Positions 36,355-46,078 are shown, numbered from the stretch's first letter. The stretch: 64,000 bases of DNA from Pseudarthrobacter sp. NS4 (GCF_024758005.1 NZ_CP103288.1:1612001-1676000); one strand, 5' to 3'. The notes: a model not told the origin generated them from the letters alone. Made by a program: numbers and translations.

Positions 36355-38898
36355 GTGCGTATCCCACTTTCCTGGCTGCGTGAATTCGCAGCGGTACCGG
36401 CCGGGGCAACGGCCGAAGACGTCATGGCCGAGCTGGTCAAGGTCGGTTTCGAAGAAGAGGACGTCCACCGTCCCACGGACACCCTGCAGGGGCCCATCGT
36501 GGTGGGCCAGGTCCTGAGCCTGGTCAAGGAACCGCAGACCAACGGCAAGACCATCAACTGGTGCCAGGTCCGGGTTGTCCCCGAGGGCCAGGAACAGACC
36601 CTCACCGGCGACGGCATCGACCCGTCCGGCGTGCAGGGCATCATCTGCGGCGCCCACAACTTCGTGGAAGGCGACAAGGTGGTGGTGACGCTTCCGGGCG
36701 CCGTGCTGCCCGGTAACTTCCACATTTCTGCGCGGAAAACCTATGGCCACCTGTCGGCCGGCATGATCGCCTCTGTGCGCGAGCTGGGCATCGGCGAGGA
36801 CCATGACGGCATCCTGGTGCTCTCGCGCGTCGGCCTGGACCCGGAAATCGGCACTGATGCGATGGAGCTCCTGGGCCTCTATGACCAGGCAGCGGAAATC
36901 AACGTGACTCCGGACCGCGGCTACGCCTTCTCCATTCGCGGCGTGGCCCGCGAGTACGCCCATGCCACCGGAACCACATTCACGGACCCGGCCGGCAAAG
37001 TGAAGGCCCCGGCTGAACTTTCCGGCGGCTATGGCGTCAAGATCAACGACGACGCGCCTATCTACGGCAAGCCCGGCTGCGACCGCTTCGTGGCCCGCAC
37101 CGTCCGCGGCGTGGACGCCACCAGGCCAACTCCGCCGTGGATGACGTCCCGGCTCCGGCTCGCCGGTATCCGCTCCATTTCGCTGCCCGTGGACATCTCC
37201 AACTACGTGATGCTGGAACTTGGCCAGCCGCTGCATTTCTACGACCAGGAGAAGCTGTCGGGCGACATCGTGGTTCGGCGCGCCGTGCCGGGAGAGAAGC
37301 TCACCACCCTCGATGGCAAGCAGCGCACCCTTGACCCGGAGGACCTGCTGATCACCGACGCTTCGGGCCCCATCGGCGTCGCCGGTGTCATGGGCGGAGC
37401 CGCCACCGAGGTCTCGGACGCCACCTCCACGGTGCTGATCGAGGCTGCCCACTTCGAGGAAGTCTCCATCGCCCGTTCACGCCGGCGACACAAACTTCCG
37501 TCGGAGGCGTCAAAGCGCTTCGAGCGCGGCGTCGACTGGCAGGTTGCCAACATCGCCGCCCAGCGGGCAGCCGACCTGCTGGTGGAACTTGCAGGCGGCA
37601 CGGCAGACGAGGCGGGAACCGACGTCGGGACTGCTCCTGATTCCGTCACCATCCAGCTCCCTTCATCCTTCGCTGCCGCCCGGATCGGCATCGATTTCAC
37701 CGAAGAGCAGATCGTCACGTCCCTGGCGGACCTGGGCGCCGCAGTGGTGAAGAACGACGACGGCTGGAGCGTCACTGCCCCGAGCTGGCGGAACGACTTG
37801 GAGACCAAGGAGGACCTCTCCGAGGAAATCGCCCGGCTGGTGGGTTACGACAAGATTCCCGCCACGCTTCCCGTTGCGCCCCCCGGGCGCGGCCTGACGC
37901 GGGTCCAGCAGCAGCGCCGCCGCCTGATCCAGGCCCTGGCGGACGCCGGCCTCACCGAGGTGCTGTCCTACCCGTTCGTCTCAAAGGCGGCCAACGACAC
38001 CTTCGGCATCCCTGAAGAGGGTGCTGCCCGCAGCGCCGTCAAGCTGGCCAATCCGATCAGCGAGGAGCAGGGCTTCCTGCGCACCTCCATCCTGCCCGGC
38101 CTGATCGAAGTCGCCAAGCGCAACCATTCCCGCGGCTTCCGCGACCTGGCACTCTTCGAGTCCGGCCTGGTGTTCCTGCCTGCTGAAGGGATGGGCACCG
38201 ACTCCATCCCGCCACTCGGCGCCAAGCCCGCCGACGACGTGCTGGACGCGCTGTACGACGGCGTCCCGGCACAGCCCTTCCACCTCGCCGCCGTCCTTAC
38301 CGGACACGATTCGCCGGCCGCCGCAGCCCATACCCCGCGGGCATGGGACTGGGCTGATGCGCTGGATATCGCACGCCTTGCCGGCGACGTCCTGGGCGTT
38401 GAAGTGGTGGTCACCCAAGGCAGCCACCAGGCATTCCATCCCGGCCGTACCGCCCGGTTGGAGCTGAGGACCGGGGAAGTGGTGGGCTACGCCGGAGAAC
38501 TGCACGCCAAGCTGCTGGCTTCCTCGGATATGCCTGCCCGGTCCGTGGCCCTTGAGGTCAACGCTGACGCGCTGTTCGAGGCCGCGCCGGACGTGATTGT
38601 GGCCCGCCATATTTCCGGGTTCCCGGTGGCCACCCAGGACGTGGCTCTTGTGGTTCCGGCAGAAGTGCCGGCGGATGACGTCCTGGCCGCGCTCCGCGAA
38701 GGCGCCGGCGAACTCCTGGAGGACGTCGCACTCTTTGACGTCTACGCAGGCAAGGGCATTGAAGAAGGCAAGAAGTCGCTGGCCTTCGGATTGCGCTTCC
38801 GGGCCGCAGACCGGACGCTGACGGCTGACGAAGCCTCCGCCGCGCGTGAAAGTGCGGTAGCACTGGCCGGCGAACGGTTCGGGGCCGTCCAGCGCTAG
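36355..38898 (+). CDS. pheT: Phenylalanine--tRNA ligase, beta subunit
   Basis: 847 aa, GTG start 2 bp after pheS. Domains in order: tRNA-binding OB fold (about residues 45-160, IVVGQVLSLVKEP), B3/B4 editing domain (about 230-400), B5 (about 425-500), the class II-like core and the C-terminal anticodon-binding FDX-ACB domain (about 750-847, HISGFPVATQDVALVVP). The beta subunit binds tRNA and removes mischarged Tyr. Confidence 0.98.
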   Translation: MRIPLSWLREFAAVPAGATAEDVMAELVKVGFEEEDVHRPTDTLQGPIVVGQVLSLVKEPQTNGKTINWCQVRVVPEGQEQTLTGDGIDPSGVQGIICGAHNFVEGDKVVVTLPGAVLPGNFHISARKTYGHLSAGMIASVRELGIGEDHDGILVLSRVGLDPEIGTDAMELLGLYDQAAEINVTPDRGYAFSIRGVAREYAHATGTTFTDPAGKVKAPAELSGGYGVKINDDAPIYGKPGCDRFVARTVRGVDATRPTPPWMTSRLRLAGIRSISLPVDISNYVMLELGQPLHFYDQEKLSGDIVVRRAVPGEKLTTLDGKQRTLDPEDLLITDASGPIGVAGVMGGAATEVSDATSTVLIEAAHFEEVSIARSRRRHKLPSEASKRFERGVDWQVANIAAQRAADLLVELAGGTADEAGTDVGTAPDSVTIQLPSSFAAARIGIDFTEEQIVTSLADLGAAVVKNDDGWSVTAPSWRNDLETKEDLSEEIARLVGYDKIPATLPVAPPGRGLTRVQQQRRRLIQALADAGLTEVLSYPFVSKAANDTFGIPEEGAARSAVKLANPISEEQGFLRTSILPGLIEVAKRNHSRGFRDLALFESGLVFLPAEGMGTDSIPPLGAKPADDVLDALYDGVPAQPFHLAAVLTGHDSPAAAAHTPRAWDWADALDIARLAGDVLGVEVVVTQGSHQAFHPGRTARLELRTGEVVGYAGELHAKLLASSDMPARSVALEVNADALFEAAPDVIVARHISGFPVATQDVALVVPAEVPADDVLAALREGAGELLEDVALFDVYAGKGIEEGKKSLAFGLRFRAADRTLTADEASAARESAVALAGERFGAVQR

Positions 38899-38936
38899 CA
38901 GCCGTTCCGGCGGGCAGCTCCTGAAAGGGCGGGTGC

Positions 38937-39605
38937 ATGGTGTCGCAGCTTGTGGTGCGTGCCGTCCCGCCCTTTCTGCTGCCCCGGGAAGCCGGAACGG
39001 TCCTGCCTGATGCAGAAAACATGCTTGACGGGCCCGAGCTGGCAAGGGCGCGGGCCATGGCACCGGCGGCCCGGGACCGGTTCCTGGCGGGGCGGATTGC
39101 GCAGCGGCTGTTCGTTGCAGAACTGCTGGCTGTGCCAGCCACGCATCTGACAGCCACCTACAGTTGCCTCCGCTGTGGCGCGGGACCCAATGTCAGCCAC
39201 GGCCGGCCGGGTTACCTGGTGGACGGGGTGCCGGCACCGGTGGCCCTCAGCCTGTCCCGGGCGGACGGCTGGACACTGCTCGCCGCCGTGACTGCCCCCG
39301 CGCCGGAACTTCGGCTGGGAGTGGACGTGGAGGATCCGGCCCGCACCGGCTTCGACGGCTTTACGGATGTGGCCCTCACCGCTGCCGAGAAACGCACCGT
39401 AAGGCACCTCACGGACAGCCCGCTGCTTGCGGCGAGGGCACGGTTGTGGGCGCGGAAGGAAGCCTGGCTGAAGATGAACGGGGACGGACTCCGCACTGCA
39501 CCGGCAGGCGTGGACGTCCTGGCGCGCCGGGAGCTCAGGGACCTCGACCCGGCTGAAAGCGGGCTGCCCGCCTACCTTGCGGCCGCCGTCGCGCTTTCCG
39601 CCTGA
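38937..39605 (+). CDS. 4'-phosphopantetheinyl transferase
   Basis: 222 aa. Sfp-type PPTase: the N-terminal half carries RFLAGRIAQRLFVAELL, the Mg-binding Asp-Glu pair is LGVDVEDP near residue 125, and the C-terminal WARKEAWLKM near 178 is the second signature. It would attach phosphopantetheine to carrier domains. It ends 5 bp from the stop of the convergent M1 peptidase gene, which follows the NRPS gene, so the Ser of that NRPS thiolation domain is the obvious local target; targets elsewhere are also possible. A GGGCGG Shine-Dalgarno precedes the ATG. Confidence 0.9.
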   Translation: MVSQLVVRAVPPFLLPREAGTVLPDAENMLDGPELARARAMAPAARDRFLAGRIAQRLFVAELLAVPATHLTATYSCLRCGAGPNVSHGRPGYLVDGVPAPVALSLSRADGWTLLAAVTAPAPELRLGVDVEDPARTGFDGFTDVALTAAEKRTVRHLTDSPLLAARARLWARKEAWLKMNGDGLRTAPAGVDVLARRELRDLDPAESGLPAYLAAAVALSA

Positions 39606-39610
39606 TGCCC

Positions 39611-40972
39611 TTACCCCGCGGGGAGGGGTGGCAGGACTTCCTCATAAAGCCACGGGTGCAGCAACGACTCGGCGTCAAGGTCAGTTGCCCTGTCCACCGC
39701 CACAAAGAAGTCATGCGTGGAGACTGACCCGTGGCGGTGCTGCGTGAGCCATCCCTGGAGCAGGGCAAAGAAGGCGAGGTCTCCGCATGCCATCCGGACG
39801 GCGTGCACGGCCAGTGCCCCCCGCTTGTAAACCCGGTCATCGAACATGTGCTCCGGCCCGGGGTCGCCCACCAGGAGGTCCTGTGCGTCCGCCTTCAGGC
39901 GGCGCCAGGCGGCATCGGCGCGGGCGGCCACGGACATGATCCCGGCTTCCTGGGACCAGATCCATTCTGAATAGCAGGCAAAGCCCTCGTGCAGCCAAAT
40001 GTCCTGCCAGGATGCGGCCGTCAGGGAATTTCCAAACCACTGGTGCGACAGTTCGTGGGCTATCAGCCGCTGCGATTCCCAGTCCTGGTCCAGATGGTTG
40101 GGCCCCAGGATGGACATGCCCTGGGCTTCCAGCGGGATTTCCAGCTCGTCCTCCGTCACCACCACCGTGTAGCCGGGGAACGGATACGGGCCGAAGCAGT
40201 TGATGAAGGTCCGCATCATGGCGGGCTGCAGTGCCAGCCCAAGCCGGGCACGCTCCGCCAGGCCGGGCGCCACCGCCACGGACTGCGGCACCTGGGCAAC
40301 GTGCTTTCCCGTTTCCAGTTCCAGCAGCCCGTAACGGCCGATCTGCACGGTGGCCAGGTAGGTGGGCATGGGCTCCGCCTGCTCGTAGACCCACGTCTCC
40401 CGGCTTGAGCGGGTGGTTCGGGACTGCAGGAGGCCGTTGCAGACGGCACGGTAATGCGCGTCCGTGGTGACGGTGAACCGGTAGCTGGCTTTGTCCCGGG
40501 GGTGGTCGTTGCAGGGGAACCAGGAAGGCGCCCCGTTCGGCTGGTTGGCCACCAGGACGCCGTCGGACAGTTCCTCCCAGCCCACCTCGCCCCACAGGCC
40601 CTTCCGAGGCGAGGGACTGCCTTCGTATCGGATCTCAAGGGTGAAGGCCTGCCCCGGCTGCAGTGCAGCCTGCGCACTGACCACCAGTTGCTCCCGCCGC
40701 TGGCTGAACCGTGCGGTCTTCCGGCCGTCGAGCTGCACCTTGGTGGCCCGCAGGCCGGCCAGGTCCAGGACAATGGCCGACGTCGGCACAAGGACTACGC
40801 CGTGCAGAACCGCCCTGCCGCTGAGCCGGTTGCTGCTGACTTTGTAGTCAAGCTCGAGTTCGTAGCGGTCCACCCGGTAGGCGGTGCTGCCGGACCCGGG
40901 CAGGTACGGGTCCGCGGCTGCGCCGCCGTAGGCGGGGACAGGGCCACCGGCGGTCGATGCTGGAGAACTCAT
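39611..40972 (-). CDS. M1-family zinc metallopeptidase
   Basis: 453 aa, shorter than aminopeptidase N because the helical C-terminal domain is missing. An N-terminal beta domain (residues 30-230) precedes the catalytic part with HELSHQWFGN near residue 312 and the third zinc ligand Glu 18 residues on in WLHEGFACYSEW. The substrate loop is a weak variant of GxMEN (LEAQGMSILGPNHL). No signal peptide. It starts 17 bp after the NRPS stop, probably in one operon. In Streptomyces albulus the epsilon-poly-lysine-degrading enzyme is an M1 peptidase, which gives a plausible role here. Confidence 0.92.
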   Translation of the reverse strand: MSSPASTAGGPVPAYGGAAADPYLPGSGSTAYRVDRYELELDYKVSSNRLSGRAVLHGVVLVPTSAIVLDLAGLRATKVQLDGRKTARFSQRREQLVVSAQAALQPGQAFTLEIRYEGSPSPRKGLWGEVGWEELSDGVLVANQPNGAPSWFPCNDHPRDKASYRFTVTTDAHYRAVCNGLLQSRTTRSSRETWVYEQAEPMPTYLATVQIGRYGLLELETGKHVAQVPQSVAVAPGLAERARLGLALQPAMMRTFINCFGPYPFPGYTVVVTEDELEIPLEAQGMSILGPNHLDQDWESQRLIAHELSHQWFGNSLTAASWQDIWLHEGFACYSEWIWSQEAGIMSVAARADAAWRRLKADAQDLLVGDPGPEHMFDDRVYKRGALAVHAVRMACGDLAFFALLQGWLTQHRHGSVSTHDFFVAVDRATDLDAESLLHPWLYEEVLPPLPAG

Positions 40973-40989
40973 GGAAAACCTTTGGTCGC

Positions 40990-43900
40990 TTAGTCAGGGT
41001 GTGCCGCGGGCCCGCGCCACGGACTGACCGGATTGCCCATCCAGTACGTTGCGGCGGGGATCGTTTCGCCGCGCATCACCAGGGACGCAGGGCCCACGGT
41101 TCCGCCGGCGCCAACACTGGCCTGCGGAAGGATGACTCCGTGCGGGCCCATGGTTGCCCCGTCTTCGAGCGTAACAGTGTCCATGCTCATCACCCTGTCG
41201 TGGAACAGGTGCGTCTGCACCACGCAGCCGCGGTTCACCGTGGCATTCCGGCCCAGGGTCACCAGGTCGGCCTCCGGCAGCCAGTAACTCTCGCACCAGG
41301 TGCCGGACCCGATCTTGGCGCCCAGTGCACGCAGCCACCACACCAGGGCAGGTGTGCCGGTTGCAGCCCGGGCGAACCAGGGCGCGCTGACCAGTTCGAT
41401 GAAAGTGTCCACCACTTCGTTGCGCCAGATGAAGGAACTCCACAACGGGTGCTCGCCGGGACGGATCCGTCCCACCAGGACCCATTTGGCGAGCACTGAC
41501 GCGCCGGCCGCCACCGCCCCGGCCACGAGCATAACGATGCCGCTGAGGATGGCCGCCACCCCATAGTTGAAAGCCGCCGCCAGCCAGTCAAAGGCAAGCA
41601 TGGTTCCGGCTGCTATTCCGACGGTGAGCATGACCGGCAGGAATCTTCCCAGCTCCCAGAGGGACCGGGCCACCCTTAGCTTCAGCGGGGGCTGGAACGT
41701 CCGGGCGTGGTCAGAGGCGATGGCGGTCCGCCGCAGCCTGACGGGCGGGCTGCCCAGCCAGGATGTGCCCGACTTCGCCTTTGCGGGGGTCGTGGAGAGG
41801 ACTGCGACCAGGGAGTTCTTGGGCACGCTCCGTCCTGCGGCCGTCATTCCCGAATTCCCCAGGAAGGAACGCTTGCCGATTTTGGCGGGGGCCACCCGGA
41901 GCCAGCCACTGTCCAGTTCGTAGGAGGCAACCATGGTGTCGTCGGCGAGGAACGCCCCCTCGCCCACGGTGGTCATTGAGGGAATCAGCAGCACGGTGGA
42001 TGCCTCCACGTTCCTGCCTATTTTCGCACCCAGCAGCCGCAGCCACACGGGCGTGAAAAGGCTGGCGTAGATCGGGAACAGCAGTTCCCGGGCGAGGTCC
42101 ATGACGCGCTCGGTGGCCCAGACCTGCCAGCCGGTGCGGCTGCGTACCCGGTGGTACCCCTCGGTAAGCCCAATGCTCAGCAACCGGACAGCGGCGAGGA
42201 CCAGCACCGCATTGGTGAGGAACCATGCCAGGGAAGAGAGCGGAAGCGCCACGAGCAGCTGTGGCAGGGCACCGGAGAGCGAGGTGCTGCCCTGGATGAA
42301 GAGGAAGGCCACCCAGAGCGCGGCGGCGGCGGACAGGTACGGGATCATGGCCAGGACGGCCGAAGCTGCCGCGAACCCGACAAACCAGAGCCGGGCGGTG
42401 ACTGGGTTTTGGACAGGGGTAGCCGGCGCTGAACGTTTCGCCTTACCCTGCCGCCGGGCGGGAGAACCCGCTGCCAGATGGCCCGCTTTTACCTTGCCCA
42501 CTACTGCGGATCCCGCCTCCACCTGGGCGCCGGCTCCAACGGAGGCGCCAGGCATCAGCGTGCTGCGGGCCCCTACCGTGGCCCCGGAGCCGATGCGGAT
42601 GGCGCCGATGTGGACGCTGTCACCGTCGATCCACCAGCCGGAGAGATCCACCTCGGGCTCGACATTTGCTCCGTTGCCCAGGGACAGCAGGCCGGTCACC
42701 GGGGGCAGTGAATGGAGCTGGACATCCTTGCCTATTTTCGCTCCGAGCGCCCTGGCGTAGTAGGGGACCCACGGCGCACTGGCGAGGCTGATGGCCCCGG
42801 CCAGGTCCTGGATCTGTTCAGCAAGCCACAGCCGCAGATGGACCCGTCCCGAGCGCGGATACGTGCCGGGCCTTGCCCCGCGCAGCAGGAACCTGGCGGC
42901 ACCGACAGAAATTGCCATCCGCCCGGCCGGGCTGACAAACACCAGCCAGGATGCTCCCACCCACCACCAGGAAACAGTGGGTGCAGCGCTGAAACCGGCC
43001 AATGCGGCCAGGATATTGTTTGCCGCCATGACGTAGGTCAGCCATCGCATGCCCACCAGGATGTGCAGCGGAACCCCCATCAGGGTTTGGAAGACCTGGG
43101 ACTTCCTGGCCGTTGGCCGAATGGCGCGCCCGGGAGCCGGGACCGCAGTGCCACCGGGCCGGGATTGCCGTGCCAGCTCAACCAAGGCTCCGATCCGGGG
43201 CGTCGCGTAAATATCCGCCACCGTGATGGTGGGGTACCGCGCCCGGAGGGCGGACACCAGCTGGGCGGCTGACAGGGAACCGCCGCCATACGCGAAGAAG
43301 TCGGCATCGAGGGAGGTGACGGGACTGCCAAGGACGGCGCTCCACTGCTCCACGATCCAGGCGGCATCGTCCGGCAGGTTCAGCGGCGCGGTGTCGGCCT
43401 CTGCTGCGCCGGTCCCGGCCAAGGGCCACGGCAGGGCATGGCGGTCCACCTTGCCGCTGGTTTTCGTGGGCAGTGCTTCCACCGCCGTGAGCAGCGGAAC
43501 CAGTGCTGCCGGCAGGCTGGCTGCGAGTTGGTTCCGGGCAGCGGCAAGGTCCAGTTCCTGTCCGGAAACCGGAGCCAGATAGCCCACCAGGATCTGGTTC
43601 CCGGCAGCCGTCGTCTGGACCGCAGCAGCAGCACCTGCCACCTGCGGGAGGGACTGCAGGGCCGCGTCAATCTCGCCCAGCTCAATCCTGCGCCCGCCAA
43701 GCTTCACCTGCTCGTCCGCGCGCCCCTCGAAGACCAGGCCTGCCTGCTCGTAACGAACCAGGTCTCCTGACCGGTAGGCGCGTGCCCAGCCCAGGCTCGG
43801 CATGGGCGCGTACTTCTCAGCGTCTTTGGCCGGGTCCAGGTAGCGTGCCAGGCCGACGCCGCCGATGATCAGTTCACCCACTTCGCCTTCAGCTACCGGC

Positions 43901-45009
43901 ACCCCATGCCGGTCAACGACGGCGAGGTCCCAGCCATCCAGCGGCAGTCCGATGCGCACGGGGCCCGGCCCGCCGAGGGGTGCCGCACATGCCACCACGG
44001 TTGCCTCCGTGGGGCCGTACGTATTCCAGACTTCCCTCCCCTGCACGGCCAGGCGCCCGGCGAGCTCGGGCGGGCATGCCTCTCCGCCAAAAATCAGGAG
44101 GCGGACGTTTTCCAGGGCTTCGGCAGGCCACAGCGCTGCCAGCGTGGGGACGGTGGAAACGGCGCTGATTCCGTGGTTGATGAGCCAGGGGCCCAGGTCC
44201 ATGCCGGTGCGGACCAGCGCCCGCGGAGCGGGTACCAGGCAGGCGCCGTGCCGCCAGGCCAGCCACATCTCTTCGCAGGACGCGTCGAAGGCCACCGAGA
44301 GTCCTGCCAATACCCGGTCCTGTGGGCCGAGCGGCTCGTTTTGAAGGAAGATCCTTGCTTCGGCGTCCACGAAGGCCGCGGCGGAGCGGTGCTGGACAGC
44401 GACGCCTTTGGGTGTTCCCGTGGAGCCCGACGTGAAGATAACCCAGGCGTCATCGTCGGGAACGGGGGGCCGGGCACCGGCAAAAGGAGCGGTACGGCTG
44501 GAACCGCCGGGGGTGGATACCTGGAGCAGGCCGCCGGCTTCCAGGACGCCCGCCACCTGGGCCTCGCCAAAGACCAGCCGGGCACGCTCCTCGGGATCGT
44601 CCGCGTCCACCGGAACGTAGGCCGCTCCCACCAGGAGCACGGCGAGAATGGAGACATAGAGTTCGTTGGTCCCGGACGGAATCCGCACGCCGATCCTGTC
44701 GCCGGCGCCGAACCCGGCCTGGTGCAGCCGCCTGGCCGCCGCCCGGACTTCATCCATCAACTGCGAGTAACTGAGGGAGCGGTGGCCGTCATCCAGGGCA
44801 GAAGCGTCGGGAAAACGTGCAGCAGTGTCCTGCAGGATGTCGATCAGCGTCCGGACCGGGGGAGTGGCGCCGGACCCCGGCAGCTGGGTCGGGTAGGTGC
44901 GGGCACCCGCCGAAGGCTGTTCCAGGGAAGGAACCTCACTGGCTGGCGTTGTGCTGCCCGGCGCCGGGGCGGGACGGACGTCCTCAAGGGGGACCTGCTG
45001 CTGAGTCAC
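40990..45009 (-). CDS. Pls/PosA-type single-module NRPS, candidate poly-amino-acid synthetase
   Basis: 1339 aa, GTG start behind AGGGAG. The adenylation domain (about residues 50-530) has core motifs FTSGSTGTPKG (192), NTYGPTEAT (329), YRSGDLV (412) and KTSGKVDR (516). A thiolation domain (548-612) carries FFAYGGGSL with Ser578. The rest alternates membrane helices (about 650-705, 870-945, 1123-1180) with three left-handed beta-helix-like segments (755-855, 995-1090, 1228-1328). This layout and length match epsilon-poly-L-lysine synthetase (Pls). There is no normal condensation or thioesterase domain. By manual alignment to GrsA the pocket residues are D242, A243, E246, S285, I306, G308, T330, V338, V339, K520. 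Confidence 0.9.
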   Translation of the reverse strand: MTQQQVPLEDVRPAPAPGSTTPASEVPSLEQPSAGARTYPTQLPGSGATPPVRTLIDILQDTAARFPDASALDDGHRSLSYSQLMDEVRAAARRLHQAGFGAGDRIGVRIPSGTNELYVSILAVLLVGAAYVPVDADDPEERARLVFGEAQVAGVLEAGGLLQVSTPGGSSRTAPFAGARPPVPDDDAWVIFTSGSTGTPKGVAVQHRSAAAFVDAEARIFLQNEPLGPQDRVLAGLSVAFDASCEEMWLAWRHGACLVPAPRALVRTGMDLGPWLINHGISAVSTVPTLAALWPAEALENVRLLIFGGEACPPELAGRLAVQGREVWNTYGPTEATVVACAAPLGGPGPVRIGLPLDGWDLAVVDRHGVPVAEGEVGELIIGGVGLARYLDPAKDAEKYAPMPSLGWARAYRSGDLVRYEQAGLVFEGRADEQVKLGGRRIELGEIDAALQSLPQVAGAAAAVQTTAAGNQILVGYLAPVSGQELDLAAARNQLAASLPAALVPLLTAVEALPTKTSGKVDRHALPWPLAGTGAAEADTAPLNLPDDAAWIVEQWSAVLGSPVTSLDADFFAYGGGSLSAAQLVSALRARYPTITVADIYATPRIGALVELARQSRPGGTAVPAPGRAIRPTARKSQVFQTLMGVPLHILVGMRWLTYVMAANNILAALAGFSAAPTVSWWWVGASWLVFVSPAGRMAISVGAARFLLRGARPGTYPRSGRVHLRLWLAEQIQDLAGAISLASAPWVPYYARALGAKIGKDVQLHSLPPVTGLLSLGNGANVEPEVDLSGWWIDGDSVHIGAIRIGSGATVGARSTLMPGASVGAGAQVEAGSAVVGKVKAGHLAAGSPARRQGKAKRSAPATPVQNPVTARLWFVGFAAASAVLAMIPYLSAAAALWVAFLFIQGSTSLSGALPQLLVALPLSSLAWFLTNAVLVLAAVRLLSIGLTEGYHRVRSRTGWQVWATERVMDLARELLFPIYASLFTPVWLRLLGAKIGRNVEASTVLLIPSMTTVGEGAFLADDTMVASYELDSGWLRVAPAKIGKRSFLGNSGMTAAGRSVPKNSLVAVLSTTPAKAKSGTSWLGSPPVRLRRTAIASDHARTFQPPLKLRVARSLWELGRFLPVMLTVGIAAGTMLAFDWLAAAFNYGVAAILSGIVMLVAGAVAAGASVLAKWVLVGRIRPGEHPLWSSFIWRNEVVDTFIELVSAPWFARAATGTPALVWWLRALGAKIGSGTWCESYWLPEADLVTLGRNATVNRGCVVQTHLFHDRVMSMDTVTLEDGATMGPHGVILPQASVGAGGTVGPASLVMRGETIPAATYWMGNPVSPWRGPAAHPD

Positions 45010-45112
45010 CCGGGCATTCTCCCTGCACCAGGTGAACGGAAGATGTCCTGAGTAACGGCCGTTCCCTTCCCGCAGGCGCGCCGTTCGCCTGCTGTTTACG
45101 TAAGGCCGGGCG

Positions 45113-46078
45113 CTACGGAACCAGGATCACCTTGCCGGTGGTGCGCCGCCCTTCCAGGTCCCGGTGCGCCTGGGCGGCCCTAACCAATGGATATCGGGCC
45201 CCGATTCGAACCTTGAGGCTGCCACGGGCTGCGGCAGCGAAGATCTCGTCCGAACGCCAGCGCCGTTCCGCGGCGTCCTGAAGGTGGTGGGCGATAGTGG
45301 GACGGGTCAGGAACAGCGAGCCCCCGGCATTCAGCCGTTGCGGATCCAGCGGGGGGACGGGGCCGGAGGCGGCGCCGAAGAGCACCAGCGTCCCCCGGAC
45401 ACGCAAGGCAGACAGCGAACCGTCGAAGGTGTCTTTGCCGACGCCGTCGTAGACCACGTCGGCGCCCGCACCGCCTGTGATCTCCCTGACCCGCTTGGAG
45501 AAGCCGCCGTACCGCAGCACGTGGTCCGCGCCGGCGTCGAGGGCCAGTTGCTCCTTTTCATCAGTGGAAACGGTGGTGACCACCTCAGCACCCTTGTCCT
45601 TGAGCAGCTGGATCAGGAGCAGGCCCACTCCGCCGGCGCCGGCGTGAACCAGGACCCTGTGCCCCGCTTCCACCTTAAATGTGGAGTTGATGAGGAAATG
45701 GGCTGTCATTCCCTGCAAGGGCAGGGCAGCAGCCGTTGCATCGTCCAGGTGCGGGGGTACGGGCAATGCCTTTGCTTCGTCAACCAGGGCGTAGTCCGCA
45801 TAGCAGTTGATGCCCTCCGCTGTGGCCACCCGGTCGCCGGGGACGAAGCCGGTAACGCCGTCACCCACTTCCTCGACGGTGCCGGCGGCTTCTGACCCGG
45901 GAATGAACGGGTAGGGAACCTTGTAGGTGCCGCTGCGCTTATACGTGTCGATGAAGTTGACGCCCGCTGCCCCCACCTTCAGGAGCAGTTGGCCGGGCCC
46001 TGGAACAGGCCGCTCGGCCTCTTCATATGCCAGGACTTCCGGTCCGCCTGCCTGCCGTGCGACGATTGCGTGCGTCAT
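45113..46078 (-). CDS. Quinone oxidoreductase, zinc-independent MDR family
   Basis: 321 aa. NADPH-dependent medium-chain reductase: the start MTHAIVARQAGGPEVLAYEE, then PGSEAAGTVEEVG and the nucleotide fold VLVHAGAGGVGLLLIQLLKDKG near residue 145. Zinc-ligand Cys residues of alcohol dehydrogenases are absent, as in QOR. It reduces quinones or enones by one or two electrons. AAGGGAG precedes the ATG. It lies upstream of the NRPS gene on the same strand with a 103-bp gap; a functional link is not evident. Confidence 0.92.
   Translation of the reverse strand: MTHAIVARQAGGPEVLAYEEAERPVPGPGQLLLKVGAAGVNFIDTYKRSGTYKVPYPFIPGSEAAGTVEEVGDGVTGFVPGDRVATAEGINCYADYALVDEAKALPVPPHLDDATAAALPLQGMTAHFLINSTFKVEAGHRVLVHAGAGGVGLLLIQLLKDKGAEVVTTVSTDEKEQLALDAGADHVLRYGGFSKRVREITGGAGADVVYDGVGKDTFDGSLSALRVRGTLVLFGAASGPVPPLDPQRLNAGGSLFLTRPTIAHHLQDAAERRWRSDEIFAAAARGSLKVRIGARYPLVRAAQAHRDLEGRRTTGKVILVP

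Noticed and set aside
45195..45225. GATTCGAACC string resembling a tRNA T-arm on the minus strand
   Set aside because: It lies inside the quinone oxidoreductase gene and no acceptor or anticodon stems surround it.
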